A model generated the notes under the pieces. The model had not been told where the DNA came from, ran no database searches, and was given only the letters and a program-made list of their open reading frames with translations. A stretch of 44,657 bases of DNA from Rhodospirillales bacterium (GTDB lineage Bacteria > Pseudomonadota > Alphaproteobacteria > ATCC43930 > CGMCC-115725), in contig JAQGIC010000020.1 of NCBI GenBank assembly GCA_028288725.1, positions 1 to 44,657 on the forward strand. Reading direction: 5' to 3'. Positions 1 through 8,070 of the stretch are shown in pieces. The translations under genes were made by a program, and so were the position numbers. Position 1 is the stretch's first letter. Every line of letters begins with the position of its first letter.

Positions 1-36
1 TGGTTAGTCTTACATCGTCATGGCCGGGCTTGACCC

Positions 37-318
37 ACGGCTGTCCGGTTTAATTCTTCCGTCATTCCCGCGCAGGCGGGAATCCAGAGCCATGCGCAAG
101 ATCGACGGGCACAAGTTGAGGATTTCCCTCGCTGAGAGAGCCTTTGCGGCCCCCCCCCCAGCGACAAACCTGCGGTTTGCGCATGATTCCCGCCTGCGCG
201 GGAATGACGGTGAAAAATGCCGACGCGTCGTTCCTGTCTCGGACAGTCCCGGGTTACCGCGAGCCCAAGCCGCGCCTGACCAAAATACAGAGTGGCAAAA
301 TCTAAACCGGACAGCCGT
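37..318. mobile_element. 282-bp MITE-like element with 16-bp inverted ends and 11-bp target duplication
   Basis: The ends acggctgtccggttta (37-52) and taaaccggacagccgt (303-318) are perfect inverted repeats. Immediately outside them gggcttgaccc is present twice in direct orientation (26-36 and 319-329), while the uninterrupted copy B has a single corresponding site near 44455-44470. This is the expected footprint of an insertion with an 11-bp target duplication. The interior carries another palindromic pair (59-210) and a run of ten C (150-159). No transposase is encoded, so the element would be non-autonomous. The class of the mobilising enzyme is not known. Confidence 0.75.
59..210. repeat. 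Innermost palindromic repeat pair (26-bp perfect arms)
   Basis: Bases 59-84 and 185-210 are perfect 26-bp inverted copies starting ccgtcattcccgcg. Each arm is itself a hairpin (attcccgc / gcgggaat). The short word catgcgcaa follows both arms on the inside, so the similarity extends beyond 26 bp with a small gap. The same arm core forms the outermost ends of copies A and B, so this unit sits inside an element that sits inside a relative of itself. Confidence 0.75.
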
Positions 319-487
319 GGGCTTGACCCGGCCCTCCACGTGGTTGGGCAAGCCGATTTCACGGCCAAACAGGGCTCCGGCGGAGGGGCGTGGATGCCCG
401 GGTCAAGCCCGGGCATGGCGGAGTGTTTGGGTAACCTACTGATTTAAAAATAGCCTAGCGCCTGCGCGGGAATGACGATGGGAGGTG

Positions 488-868
488 CTACCGTCGCGCG
501 TCCAGCGTCTGCCACAGACAGAGCAGAGGCGTCACGACCAGTTCCATGATCAGGCCGAACAGCATCGGCACATCCGGCAGGCCGACCGTCTCCAGCGAAA
601 CGGCGCGGCCGAGACCGCCGATGAAGACCAGGCCCGTGAGAAGCCGGAATCGGCCGCCGTTTTGTTCGATCTTCGGGATGCAGGACCAGAAACCGAGGCC
701 GATCGCCAGCAGCAGGCCGGACAGGTAGCGGTAGTGGCTGTCGAGCGGCACGTTTTGGACCGTGGCCACCATCGTCGGGCCCAGCAGCACGCCCGCGAGG
801 CCGGCGCCGACCGGGACCAGAGCCAGGATCGCGACCGCGATCTGCAGGCTGCGTCGTCTAGGGAGCAT
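488..868 (-). CDS. DUF4345-like integral membrane protein
   Basis: 126-residue hydrophobic protein with about four predicted membrane helices: an N-terminal one after the basic MLPRRR start, then segments around residues 38-55, 70-90 and 95-115. The small size and the LSGLLLAIGLGFW and GGLGRAVSL stretches resemble the DUF4345 family of small inner-membrane proteins, whose function is unknown. The ATG at 866-868 lies 11 bases inside the end of the upstream acetyltransferase gene, so translation is probably coupled. A longer frame running up to 1063 is only the antisense reading of that neighbour and was not used. The stop lies next to the palindromic element, which may also end transcription. 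Confidence 0.7.
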   Translation of the reverse strand: MLPRRRSLQIAVAILALVPVGAGLAGVLLGPTMVATVQNVPLDSHYRYLSGLLLAIGLGFWSCIPKIEQNGGRFRLLTGLVFIGGLGRAVSLETVGLPDVPMLFGLIMELVVTPLLCLWQTLDARR

Positions 869-1361
869 CGACGGGGAGCGCGCGGTACTCGTCTTCCAAC
901 ATCGACATGATGACCAGGCTATGGAAGCCGTCCGGCTTCTGGGCCGCGTCGCGCATGGTGCCTTCCTCGACGAAGCCCAGGCCCAGATAGACATGGCGCG
1001 CCCGATCGTTCTCGGCGAACACGTCGAGCCACAGCCGATGCGCGCCCAGATCGATGAAGGCATGGCGCATGGCGAGCCGCATCAACGGCTTGCCGCTGCC
1101 CTGGCCGGGCTCGCCCACCGCCACGCGCATCAGATTGATCGCGCGGTCGGCCGACAGCACGTCCTGAAAGATGACGAAGCCGACCGGCTCGCCCTGGGAC
1201 TCGGCGATCAGATAGGCGAAATTCCGGTTTTCGAGCGCGGCCACGTGGCGCTCGTGCCGCCAGGGTCGGACGAATTTACTGACCGGCCCGCGCGATTCGA
1301 TGCTGATGATCGTCTCGATGTCGCTGGCTTCGGCGGGGCGCAGAACGAGATCCGCTGTCAA
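858..1361 (-). CDS. GNAT family N-acetyltransferase
   Basis: 167-residue single-domain GNAT protein. The N-terminal LRPAEASDIETI strand and helix, the central AINLMRVAVGEPGQGSGKPL segment (acetyl-CoA pyrophosphate-binding loop of the Q/R-x-x-G-x-G/A type), and the C-terminal HRLWLDVFAENDRARHVY stretch with LGFVEEG follow the family order; RimJ/RimL-like enzymes are similar. The substrate cannot be deduced. The start is TTG at 1359-1361, preceded at good distance by GGAG. The gene lies downstream of fusA but behind a strong terminator, so it probably has its own promoter in the short gap, and it is coupled to the DUF4345 gene. Confidence 0.85.
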   Translation of the reverse strand: MTADLVLRPAEASDIETIISIESRGPVSKFVRPWRHERHVAALENRNFAYLIAESQGEPVGFVIFQDVLSADRAINLMRVAVGEPGQGSGKPLMRLAMRHAFIDLGAHRLWLDVFAENDRARHVYLGLGFVEEGTMRDAAQKPDGFHSLVIMSMLEDEYRALPVDAP

Positions 1362-1420
1362 GTAGGACTCCGGTTCGGTTTCGGTCGGTAGAATAGGGCG
1401 GGTTTGGCCGTCGGGCGCCA

Positions 1421-1458
1421 GGGAAAAAGAAAGGGCGGCGGAGTCGCCTCCGCCGCCC
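1421..1458 (-). terminator. Rho-independent terminator of fusA
   Basis: Read on the minus strand, an 11-bp perfect GC stem (gggcggcggag / ctccgccgccc, plus-strand 1433-1443 and 1448-1458) with a 4-base loop is followed by tttctttttccc. It lies 28 bases after the fusA stop, which is a textbook intrinsic terminator layout. It separates fusA from the GNAT gene. Confidence 0.9.
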
Positions 1459-1485
1459 GGTTCCTTGCAGCCTAATCCAGAAGGA

Positions 1486-3612
1486 TCAGTTGGCGCTCTT
1501 CGACGACACGATCTCGTCCGCGACGTTGCGCGGCACGGGGTCGTAGTGGCTGAACTCCATGGTGAAGGTCGCGCGACCCGAGGTCATCGAGCGCAGGTCG
1601 CCGATGTAGCCGAACATTTCCGACAGCGGCACATGGGCCTCGACGGCCAGGTTCGTACCACGGTCGATCTGACCCAGGATCATGCCGCGGCGACGGTTCA
1701 AGTCGCCGATGCAATCGCCCAGATGCGCTTCCGGGGTGACGACTTCGACCTTCATCACCGGCTCGAGCAGGATCGGGCTCGCCTTGCGCATGCCTTCGCG
1801 GAAGGCGGCGCGGGCGGCGATTTCGAACGCGATGGCCGACGAGTCGACGTCATGATACTTGCCGTCGACCAGGGTCACGGCGAAGTCGACGCTCGGGAAG
1901 CCGGCCAGCACGCCTTCTTCCTTCTGGGTCTCGAAGCCGAACTCGACCGCGGGAATGAATTCGCGCGGGATCGAGCCGCCGGAGATCTTGTCGATGAACG
2001 CGAAGCCCTCGCCGCGGGCGCGCGGCTCGAACTGCACCTTGATTTCGGCGTACTGACCCGAACCGCCGGTCTGCTTCTTATGGGTGTAGACGATTTCGAC
2101 CTTGCTGGTGATCGTCTCGCGATAGGCGACCTGCGGCCGGCCGACGTTGGCTTCGACGCCATACTCGGTGCGGATGCGGTCGATCGTGATTTCGAGATGC
2201 AGCTCGCCCATGCCGCGCAGAATGGTCTGACCCGATTCCTTGTCGAGCTCCAGGCGCAGCGAGGGATCGGCACGGACCATCTTGCCCAGCGCCTGGCCCA
2301 GCTTTTCCTGGTCGCCCTTGCTCTTCGCCTCGACCGAGACGGAGATGACGGGATCCGGGAACTTCATGCGCTCCAGGATGACCGGATGGGCGATGTCGCA
2401 CAGCGTGTCGCCGGTCTCGGTCTCGGTCAGCGAGACGAAGGCGATGATGTCGCCGGCGCGGGTCTCTTCGATCGGGCTCGTGTCCTTGGCATAGACCTCG
2501 ACCATGCGGCCGATACGCTCTTTCTTGCCGCGGGTCGAATTCAGCAGCGTCATGCCCTTCTGGGCGACGCCGGAATAGACGCGGGCGAAGGTCAGCGCGC
2601 CGAACTGGTTGTTGATGACCTTGAACGCCAGGGCGGAGAACGGCTCGTCGTCCGAGCAGTTACGCTCGCCGGTGATGTTGCCATCCTCGTCGACGGTCGC
2701 GATCGCCTTCACGTCGGTCGGGGCCGGCAGATAGTCGATGACCGCGTCCAGCATCTGCTGCACGCCCTTGTTCTTGAAGGACGAGCCGCACAGCACGGGC
2801 GTGAAGGCGCCGCTGACGGTGCCCTTGCGGATGCAGGCGCGCAGCACGTCGGGCGAGGGGATTTCTTCCTTTTCCAAGTACGCTTCCATCGCCGCATCGT
2901 CATACTCGAGCGCCATGTCCAGCATCTCGGTGCGATACTTGAAGGCATCGTTGAGTGTGTCGATGTCTTCCTTGACGACGATGTTCAGGCGCTTGCAGAT
3001 CGCGGCCGGATCGACCTCGGCCACTTCCCACTCCGCGTCCCGCTCGTCCGAGTGCCAGATCAGCGCCTTGAACTCGACCAGGTCGATCATGCCGCGGAAA
3101 TTGTCTTCCGAGCCGATCGGAATCTGCGCGACCAGGGGCTTGGCGCCCAGGCGCTGCTTGATCATCTCGACGCAGCGGCGGAAGTTGGCGCCGGAACGGT
3201 CCATCTTGTTGACGTAGCACATGCGCGGCACGTCGTAATTGTCGGCCAGGCGCCAGTTCGTCTCGGACTGCGGCTCGACGCCGGCGACGCCGTCGAACAC
3301 GACGACCGCGCCATCGAGCACGCGCAGCGAACGGTTCACTTCGATGGTGAAATCGACGTGGCCCGGGGTGTCGATGACGTTGATCTGGTTGTTCTTCCAG
3401 AACACGGTCACGGCGGCGGACTGGATCGTGATGCCGCGCTTCTGTTCCTGTTCCATGTAGTCGGTGGTCGCGGCACCGTCATGGACTTCGCCGATCTTAT
3501 GGCTGCGCCCCGTGTAGTAGAGAATGCGCTCGGTCGTCGTCGTCTTGCCGGCATCCACATGGGCAATGATGCCGATATTGCGCATGTTCTCGAGGGGCGT
3601 CTTGCGTGCCAC
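1486..3612 (-). CDS. fusA: Elongation factor G
   Basis: 708-residue translational GTPase that drives ribosomal translocation. Visible motifs: P-loop AHVDAGKTT (about residues 17-25), RGITIQSAA in switch [13 protein letters not shown], and VLCGSSF in the G domain; then domain II, the GELHLEI region of domain III, domain IV with [12 protein letters not shown], and domain V ending [18 protein letters not shown]. The start is GTG (3610-3612) with AGGAG six bases upstream; the longer frame to 3834 adds residues unlike EF-G. It stands alone: rpsL, rpsG and tuf, its usual str-operon partners, are absent. The switch I wording TIQSAA differs from the TITSAAT usual in alphaproteobacterial str-operon EF-G and recalls mitochondrial EF-G1 and spd-type EF-G, so this may be a second paralogue. 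That last point is recalled knowledge, not an alignment. Confidence 0.95.
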   Translation of the reverse strand: MARKTPLENMRNIGIIAHVDAGKTTTTERILYYTGRSHKIGEVHDGAATTDYMEQEQKRGITIQSAAVTVFWKNNQINVIDTPGHVDFTIEVNRSLRVLDGAVVVFDGVAGVEPQSETNWRLADNYDVPRMCYVNKMDRSGANFRRCVEMIKQRLGAKPLVAQIPIGSEDNFRGMIDLVEFKALIWHSDERDAEWEVAEVDPAAICKRLNIVVKEDIDTLNDAFKYRTEMLDMALEYDDAAMEAYLEKEEIPSPDVLRACIRKGTVSGAFTPVLCGSSFKNKGVQQMLDAVIDYLPAPTDVKAIATVDEDGNITGERNCSDDEPFSALAFKVINNQFGALTFARVYSGVAQKGMTLLNSTRGKKERIGRMVEVYAKDTSPIEETRAGDIIAFVSLTETETGDTLCDIAHPVILERMKFPDPVISVSVEAKSKGDQEKLGQALGKMVRADPSLRLELDKESGQTILRGMGELHLEITIDRIRTEYGVEANVGRPQVAYRETITSKVEIVYTHKKQTGGSGQYAEIKVQFEPRARGEGFAFIDKISGGSIPREFIPAVEFGFETQKEEGVLAGFPSVDFAVTLVDGKYHDVDSSAIAFEIAARAAFREGMRKASPILLEPVMKVEVVTPEAHLGDCIGDLNRRRGMILGQIDRGTNLAVEAHVPLSEMFGYIGDLRSMTSGRATFTMEFSHYDPVPRNVADEIVSSKSAN

Positions 3613-3771
3613 GTTAGGCTCCTGGTCGATAGCGCGACCGAAAATTGGGTCGAAAGATTGTTGAAGCCGGTTCGGGCGCGATACGCTGCAGCCCCGTCGG
3701 GTTTGATGGCATTGCCCGGTCGTCCGAAATGACGAAAAGACGCTGCCGCCACCCGGCACCGACGAGCGCGC

Positions 3772-3800
3772 AATACGACATAGCGGTGCTTGCCTGTCAA
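3772..3800 (-). promoter_or_regulatory. Candidate sigma-70-like promoter of fusA
   Basis: On the minus strand a perfect TTGACA lies at 3800-3795, with weak -10 candidates downstream (TCGTAT after 16 bases or TATTGC after 19). Transcription would start near 3765, giving a leader of roughly 150 bases. The -35 is strong but the -10 is poor, so this is a candidate only. Confidence 0.35.
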
Positions 3801-3956
3801 GGAACCGGGCGCGCCATGGGCTCAAAGCTGCCATGAGGCGCCATGGGGTGTCTTCCGACCTTATCTGGGGGTCGAAGGCCGGTTTTGACCCTCTTGCTCA
3901 AGTGTTTGTCATACCGAAGCAATTTTTAGACTCTATCCGCAAACGGGTGAAGCGCC

Positions 3957-3985
3957 TTGCCATGCCAGTCAGACTGTCATAAAAC
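3957..3985 (+). promoter_or_regulatory. Candidate sigma-70-like promoter of the olsB-like gene
   Basis: TTGCCA (3957-3962), a 17-base spacer and TAAAAC (3980-3985) match the consensus at 5/6 and 4/6 positions. It would give a leader of about 180 bases before the start codon at 4173. Confidence 0.35.
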
Positions 3986-4172
3986 CACGCTAAATATTTC
4001 CGCTATTGGACGGGCGAGGGGGTTTAACCTTCGCCTCGGGGGAGCCTTGAGGGTTCAGCATTGTTCGAGCCGAGGTCTTACCCTATGAGGCGGAAGATCG
4101 GACTCAGTCCGGTCTTGATGAGGTGGGCGGCCCTTGGCTCTTACCCCATGGAACTGGATGACAGGAATCTCA

Positions 4173-5057
4173 ATGGTTGAAGCTGTCGCTCGACACGACC
4201 AGTCGGCTGTCCAGCCCCTTGGGCATGCCACGGTCGAACGCGCCACGCCGTCGATCTATGACGGCCTTCGTCAGAACAATATCGAGGTTCGGATCGCCCG
4301 GACCAGTGCCGAAATCGAAGCCGCCCAGCGGCTGCGCTATCAGATTTTCTATGGCGAGATGAACGCGAAGCCGACGCCCGAGATAGCGGTGGCCGGCCGC
4401 GATTTCGACCGCTTCGATACCTATTGCGAACATCTCCTGGTGCTCGACCATTCCGTCGGGGCGGGCGACCCCGAGGTCATCGGCACCTACCGGCTGCTGC
4501 GTCGGTCGCTGGCCGACCAGCATGGCGGCTTCTACACCGCGACCGAGTTCGATATCTCGGCGCTGGTCGCGGTTCCCGGCGAAATCATGGAACTGGGACG
4601 CGCCTGCGTCGACGAGCGGTTCCGCAACCGGCCGACCATGCAACTGCTGTGGCGCGGTATCGCCAGCTACGTGCAGTACCACGACATCAAGATCATGTTC
4701 GGCTGCGCCAGCCTGCCCGGGACCGATCCCCAGGCGCTCGCCCGGCCGCTATCGTATCTGCACTACAACCACCTGGCACCGGAGCCGATCCGGACCCGCG
4801 CGTTGCCGCATCTGTTCGTCAAGACCGACCTGCTGCCATTGGGCGAAGTCGACGCGGAGGCGGCGGTGGCCGACCTCGATGCGCGTGCGACGATCGCGGC
4901 GCTGCCGCCGCTGATCAAAGGCTATCTGCGCCTGGGCGGCATGATCGGCGAGGGCGCCGTCATCGACCATGAATTCCAGACGACGGACGTCTGCATCATC
5001 GTCGTGACCGACCAGATGGTCAGCAAGTACTTCAACCATTTCATCCGTACCGCCTGA
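4173..5057 (+). CDS. olsB: OlsB-like L-ornithine N-alpha-acyltransferase (GNAT-fold)
   Basis: 294-residue acyltransferase of the GNAT-like family that includes OlsB, which transfers a 3-hydroxyacyl group from acyl carrier protein to ornithine in the first step of ornithine lipid synthesis. Evidence: AAQRLRYQIFY near the N-terminus, then MELGRACVDERFRNRP, LLWRGIASYVQYHDIKIMFG, CASLPGTDP, LSYLHYNHLAP and PPLIKGYLRLGGMIG with IDHEFQTTDV, all in the order known for OlsB. The length fits the family. The start ATG at 4173 was chosen because AGGA lies about seven bases upstream; in-frame ATGs at 4158 and 4134 are possible. The usual partner OlsA (the O-acyltransferase) is not adjacent and could be elsewhere. 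A strong hairpin follows. The exact acceptor amino acid is inferred from the family. Confidence 0.75.
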   Translation: MVEAVARHDQSAVQPLGHATVERATPSIYDGLRQNNIEVRIARTSAEIEAAQRLRYQIFYGEMNAKPTPEIAVAGRDFDRFDTYCEHLLVLDHSVGAGDPEVIGTYRLLRRSLADQHGGFYTATEFDISALVAVPGEIMELGRACVDERFRNRPTMQLLWRGIASYVQYHDIKIMFGCASLPGTDPQALARPLSYLHYNHLAPEPIRTRALPHLFVKTDLLPLGEVDAEAAVADLDARATIAALPPLIKGYLRLGGMIGEGAVIDHEFQTTDVCIIVVTDQMVSKYFNHFIRTA

Positions 5058-5082
5058 CCTCGAAAAAATCGCGATATCGAGC

Positions 5083-5122
5083 GGGCGCGGCTTCCGGATC
5101 GGAAGCCGCGCCCGTATCGTTT
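5083..5122 (+). terminator. Intrinsic terminator after the olsB-like gene
   Basis: A 13-bp perfect stem (gggcgcggcttcc / ggaagccgcgccc, 5083-5095 and 5101-5113) with loop ggatc is followed by gtatcgttt. The T tract is short, but the stem is strong and the location, 25 bases after the stop, is right. Confidence 0.7.
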
Positions 5123-5154
5123 GTGCCTAGGGAAGCGCAGGCGAGGAAGAGGCG

Positions 5155-5994
5155 ATGGCGGCTGAAGCGAGGCGAATCGATCTGGCGCCGGGCCTATCCG
5201 TGGCGGCGATCGGCCAGGGCACCTGGCATATGGGTGAGCGCTCGGCCCGCAGGGAGGCCGAGGTGGCCGCCCTGCGCCTCGGCCTCGACCTGGGGCTCGA
5301 TCTGATCGACACGGCCGAGATGTATGGCGAAGGCGGCGCCGAAGAGGTCGTCGGCGAAGCGATCGCCGGCCGGCGCGACCGCGTCGTTCTGGTCAGCAAG
5401 GTCTATCCCCATAATGCGACGCGCCAGGGCACCGTCGCCGCCTGCGAGCGCAGCCTGCGTCGACTCGGCACGGACCGCATCGATGTCTATCTACTGCATT
5501 GGCGCGGCGCGGTGCCGCTGGCCGAGACGATCGAGGCGATGGAACGGCTGATCGAGGCGGGCAAGATCCGTCACTACGGGGCCAGCAACTTCGATGCGGC
5601 AGACATGGCCGACTGGGTTGCTGCCGGCGGGCGGGCCGCGACCAACCAGGTGCTGTATAATCTCGGCCGCCGCGGCGTCGAATGGGACCTGCTGCCCTGG
5701 TGCCGCGAGCGGAGCATCTCGGTCATGGCCTATTCGCCGGTCGAACAGGGCGATCTGGCCGACCATAAGGTTCTGGCCGGCTTGGCGGCGGAATTGGGCG
5801 TGTCGGCGGCGGCGCTGGCGCTGGCCTGGACGCTGCGCCTGGGCAATGTGACCGCGATTCCCAAGGCGGTTCAGCCCGCTCATATCCGCGAGAACCGGGC
5901 GGCGCTGGATCTGGTGCTGCAGCCGGCAGTGCTGGCGGCGCTCGACCGCGCCTTCCCGGCACCGAAGGGGCCCGAACCGCTCGCCATGCTTTAA
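5155..5994 (+). CDS. Aldo/keto reductase
   Basis: 279-residue NAD(P)H-dependent oxidoreductase of the aldo/keto reductase superfamily, a (beta/alpha)8 barrel. The catalytic tetrad is visible: Asp52 and Tyr57 in DTAEMYGEG, Lys82 in VSKVYPH and His115 in YLLHWRG. Further signatures are GASNFDAADM, the NQVLYNL segment, AYSPVEQG, and the cofactor-binding AIPKAVQPAHIREN near the C-terminus. The carbonyl substrate cannot be told. The ATG at 5155 follows a purine-rich GAGGAAGAG. The gene is monocistronic: a terminator lies before it and a repeat array after it. Confidence 0.9.
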   Translation: MAAEARRIDLAPGLSVAAIGQGTWHMGERSARREAEVAALRLGLDLGLDLIDTAEMYGEGGAEEVVGEAIAGRRDRVVLVSKVYPHNATRQGTVAACERSLRRLGTDRIDVYLLHWRGAVPLAETIEAMERLIEAGKIRHYGASNFDAADMADWVAAGGRAATNQVLYNLGRRGVEWDLLPWCRERSISVMAYSPVEQGDLADHKVLAGLAAELGVSAAALALAWTLRLGNVTAIPKAVQPAHIRENRAALDLVLQPAVLAALDRAFPAPKGPEPLAML

Positions 5995-6020
5995 GCTGGC
6001 GGGCGATTCGGGGGTATCGC

Positions 6021-6168
6021 TCGGACGATCCAGGGATCGCCTGTCCGGACGATCTGACGCTCGCCTAATCCGGACGATCTAGCGATCGCCTAATCCGGAC
6101 GATCTAGTGATCGCCTAATCCGGACGATCTGACGATCGCCTAATCCGGACGATCTAGCGATCGCCGGT
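6021..6168. repeat. Six tandem copies of a ~25-bp hairpin unit
   Basis: Units begin at 6021 (23 bases, diverged), 6044, 6069, 6094, 6119 and 6144. The conserved part of each is tccggacgatct, then agcgatcgcc, then taa. The middle units differ at only one to three bases. Each unit holds two GATC sites eight bases apart and can fold as a small hairpin (cgatc / gatcg with a four-base loop, extended by flanking pairs). The array fills the gap between the converging reductase and cold-shock genes and ends three bases from the cold-shock stop codon. There are no spacers, so it is not a CRISPR array. Confidence 0.9.
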
Positions 6169-6170
6169 GA

Positions 6171-6377
6171 TTAGCCGACCTTCAGATTGACGGCGGAGGT
6201 GCGGCCGTTGGCGCCGCGCTCCAGTTCGAATTCGACGTTCTGGTTTTCGTTCAGGGTCGAGAGGCCGGCGCGTTCCACGGCCGAGATATGGACGAAGACG
6301 TCAGCCTTGCCGTCCGACGGGGCGATGAAGCCATAGCCCTTGGTCGAGTTGAACCACTTGACGGTTCCAGTAGTCAC
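6171..6377 (-). CDS. CspA-family cold-shock protein
   Basis: 68-residue single cold-shock domain, an OB-fold that binds single-stranded RNA and DNA and acts as an RNA chaperone. The opening [15 protein letters not shown] contains RNP1 (KGYGFI, about residues 13-18) and VFVHI is RNP2 (about 27-31). The length is normal for the family. The start is GTG at 6375-6377 with AAGGA about nine bases upstream. Its 3' side is the 25-bp repeat array, which would be transcribed into the mRNA tail if termination is not immediate. Whether it is cold-induced cannot be told. Confidence 0.95.
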   Translation of the reverse strand: MTTGTVKWFNSTKGYGFIAPSDGKADVFVHISAVERAGLSTLNENQNVEFELERGANGRTSAVNLKVG

Positions 6378-6664
6378 GATGGGTATCCTTTCGCATGTCG
6401 CCGCCGCGGCCTGGTCGGGGCGCGGCGTTTGGTGACGAATGGGTCGTTTTCGAACTTGTCGTCAGCACGCGAACCTGGATCGGGTAGTACATCGGGCAGT
6501 CCGGAACGAGCATTCCGCCTCGAAGATACACTTGCCGACTCCGGGCGGACAACCAAAACCGGCTCGCGCAGCGTGTGGTCTTTCCGGCCGGTTCGGGTAA
6601 GCTCGGTTCCCGCAAGCGGGCAAAGTCGCGACGAAGCGGCCGCGATCATCAGGGATGGAAACCG

Positions 6665-8053
6665 ATGGACGGAGATCGCCAGACAGATCAATTCATCCGT
6701 GATGTTGCCGACGCCGCAGGCGCGGTGGGGCTGGAGGTTGCCGACATCGCCGGCGTCGTCGACAGCGTCAGCGACACGGTCGCCACGCAGTCGCGCGCCT
6801 TCGAGACCTTGAGCGAAGCCAACGGCGAGATGATCGCGGCGACCCGGCGGATCGGGACCGCCGTCGCCTCGGCGAGCCAAGTCGCTAAAAGCTCGTCGGC
6901 TGAGATGGCGACCTCGCGCCGCGCCATGGACAACACCCAGGGCGCCATCCGCGCGCTGCTGGACGCGATCGGCGCCATCCGCGAGGATGCCAGCGCCCTC
7001 GGCCAATCGCTGGTGTCGGTCGGCCGTGTCGCCGCCGATATCGAGGCCATCGCGCGGCAGACCAATCTCTTGGCGCTGAACGCGACGATCGAGGCGGCGC
7101 GGGCCGGCGATGCCGGCAAGGGCTTCGCCGTCGTGGCGACCGAGGTGAAGGCGCTCGCCAAGCGGACGAGCGAGGCGACCAACGTCATCGCTCAGACGCT
7201 GGCCGATCTGACCGGCAAGGCCAACCATCTGCTGGAAAACGCCGCGCGCAGCATCGCCCGGGCCGAGGGGGTGCAGGGCGAGACCGGAACCATCGGCGAC
7301 GTGATCCAGACGATCGATCGCGCCTTTCGCGAGGTCGATGCCGAAACCGACCGGATCGCCGATGCGGCGACCGAGATCGATCGTCGCGTCGGTCGTTTCG
7401 TCGAGGTGCTGGACGGGCTGGCCGGCGGTGTCAAGGCGACCAGCGACAGTCTGCAACAGGCGCGCGAACGGCTGAACAATCTGGTCGGGATCTCGGAAAA
7501 CCTGGTCGGCCTGACCGCGGCGAGCGGGATCGAGACCACCGATACCCCCTTCATCCGGGCGGCGCAGCAGGCGGCGGTCCTGGCGTCGGCGCTGTTCGAG
7601 GCGGCGGTGACGGACGGACGCCTCTCACTCGCCGACCTGTTCGACGAACGCTACGAGCCGCTCGCCGGATCGAATCCGGCGCAGGTCATGACCCGTTTCG
7701 TGGGATTGACCGATCGGGTCCTGCCCGAGGTGCAGGAGCCCGTGCTGGGCCTGGATCCGCGGGTCGTGTTCTGCGTGGCGATCGACCGCAATGGCTTTCT
7801 GCCGACCCATAACCGAAAATTCTCGCAGCCGCAGGGGTCGGACCCGGTGTGGAATGCGGCCAATTGCCGGAACCGGCGCATGTTCAACGACCGGGTCGGC
7901 CTGGCCGCCGGGCGCAACACCAAGCCGTTCCTGCTCCAGACCTATCGGCGCGACATGGGCGGCGGGCAGTTCGCGCAGATGAAGGACGTTTCGGCGCCGG
8001 TTTTCGTCCAGGGCCGCCATTGGGGCGGCTTGCGGATCGGCTACAAGATCTGA
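6665..8053 (+). CDS. Soluble methyl-accepting chemotaxis protein with C-terminal sensory domain
   Basis: 462-residue chemoreceptor without a membrane segment or signal peptide, so it should act in the cytoplasm. The N-terminal two thirds is a long coiled-coil hairpin; the kinase-contacting tip is [20 protein letters not shown] followed by [15 protein letters not shown] (about residues 137-170). After about residue 300 comes a globular domain with [40 protein letters not shown] and [13 protein letters not shown], a C-terminal sensor-like module common in Rhodospirillales receptors. The ATG at 6665 has AGGGA nine bases upstream; the frame extends to 6575 without a better site. It could signal to the CheA encoded at 38601. 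Ligand unknown. Confidence 0.85.
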   Translation: MDGDRQTDQFIRDVADAAGAVGLEVADIAGVVDSVSDTVATQSRAFETLSEANGEMIAATRRIGTAVASASQVAKSSSAEMATSRRAMDNTQGAIRALLDAIGAIREDASALGQSLVSVGRVAADIEAIARQTNLLALNATIEAARAGDAGKGFAVVATEVKALAKRTSEATNVIAQTLADLTGKANHLLENAARSIARAEGVQGETGTIGDVIQTIDRAFREVDAETDRIADAATEIDRRVGRFVEVLDGLAGGVKATSDSLQQARERLNNLVGISENLVGLTAASGIETTDTPFIRAAQQAAVLASALFEAAVTDGRLSLADLFDERYEPLAGSNPAQVMTRFVGLTDRVLPEVQEPVLGLDPRVVFCVAIDRNGFLPTHNRKFSQPQGSDPVWNAANCRNRRMFNDRVGLAAGRNTKPFLLQTYRRDMGGGQFAQMKDVSAPVFVQGRHWGGLRIGYKI

Positions 8054-8070
8054 CGATGAGGAGTGGGTTG

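Larger units (their letters stand above)
1..482 (-). repeat. Nested palindromic repeat element, copy A (left arm outside window)
   Basis: Non-coding composite repeat filling the first 480 bases. Read on the minus strand it matches the element at 44288-44549: the outer arm with core gtcattcccgcgcaggcg and the stretch gctaggctat (around 451-478), then cagtaggttaccc, a gcccgggcttgacccgggcat palindrome-like block near 390-416, the shared unique stretch near 335-390, and finally the ggttagtct boundary at base 1. Only one outer arm lies inside the window. Copy A is interrupted by a separate element at 37-318. The open reading frames across it contain the SFPRRRES and PGLDPGIHA peptides that such repeats give when translated and are not taken as genes. 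No other feature is seen before the DUF4345 stop at 488. Confidence 0.85.
3613..4172. other. 560-bp divergent intergenic region between fusA and olsB
   Basis: No gene is supported here. It holds the fusA ribosome site (AGGAG near 3619-3623), the candidate promoters for both flanking genes, an AT-richer stretch at about 3905-4005, and a small palindrome cggactcagtccg near 4100. Open frames on either strand lack ribosome sites and family resemblance. Confidence 0.6.

Noticed and set aside
10-442. Overlapping frames on both strands at the left edge (113-140 aa)
   Set aside because: They translate the palindromic repeats and contain the SFPRRRES/PGLDPGIHA peptides typical of such elements; no ribosome site or family.
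1465-3732. 755-aa plus-strand frame opposite fusA
   Set aside because: Exact antisense of a conserved gene; long open antisense frames are common in GC-rich DNA, and the composition (His, Arg, Asp rich) is that of a shadow.
3613-3834. N-terminal extension of EF-G
   Set aside because: The 74 extra residues do not resemble EF-G; the GTG at 3612 has a proper ribosome site.
6021-6168. Possible CRISPR array
   Set aside because: Units are directly joined with no spacers, and no cas gene is present.
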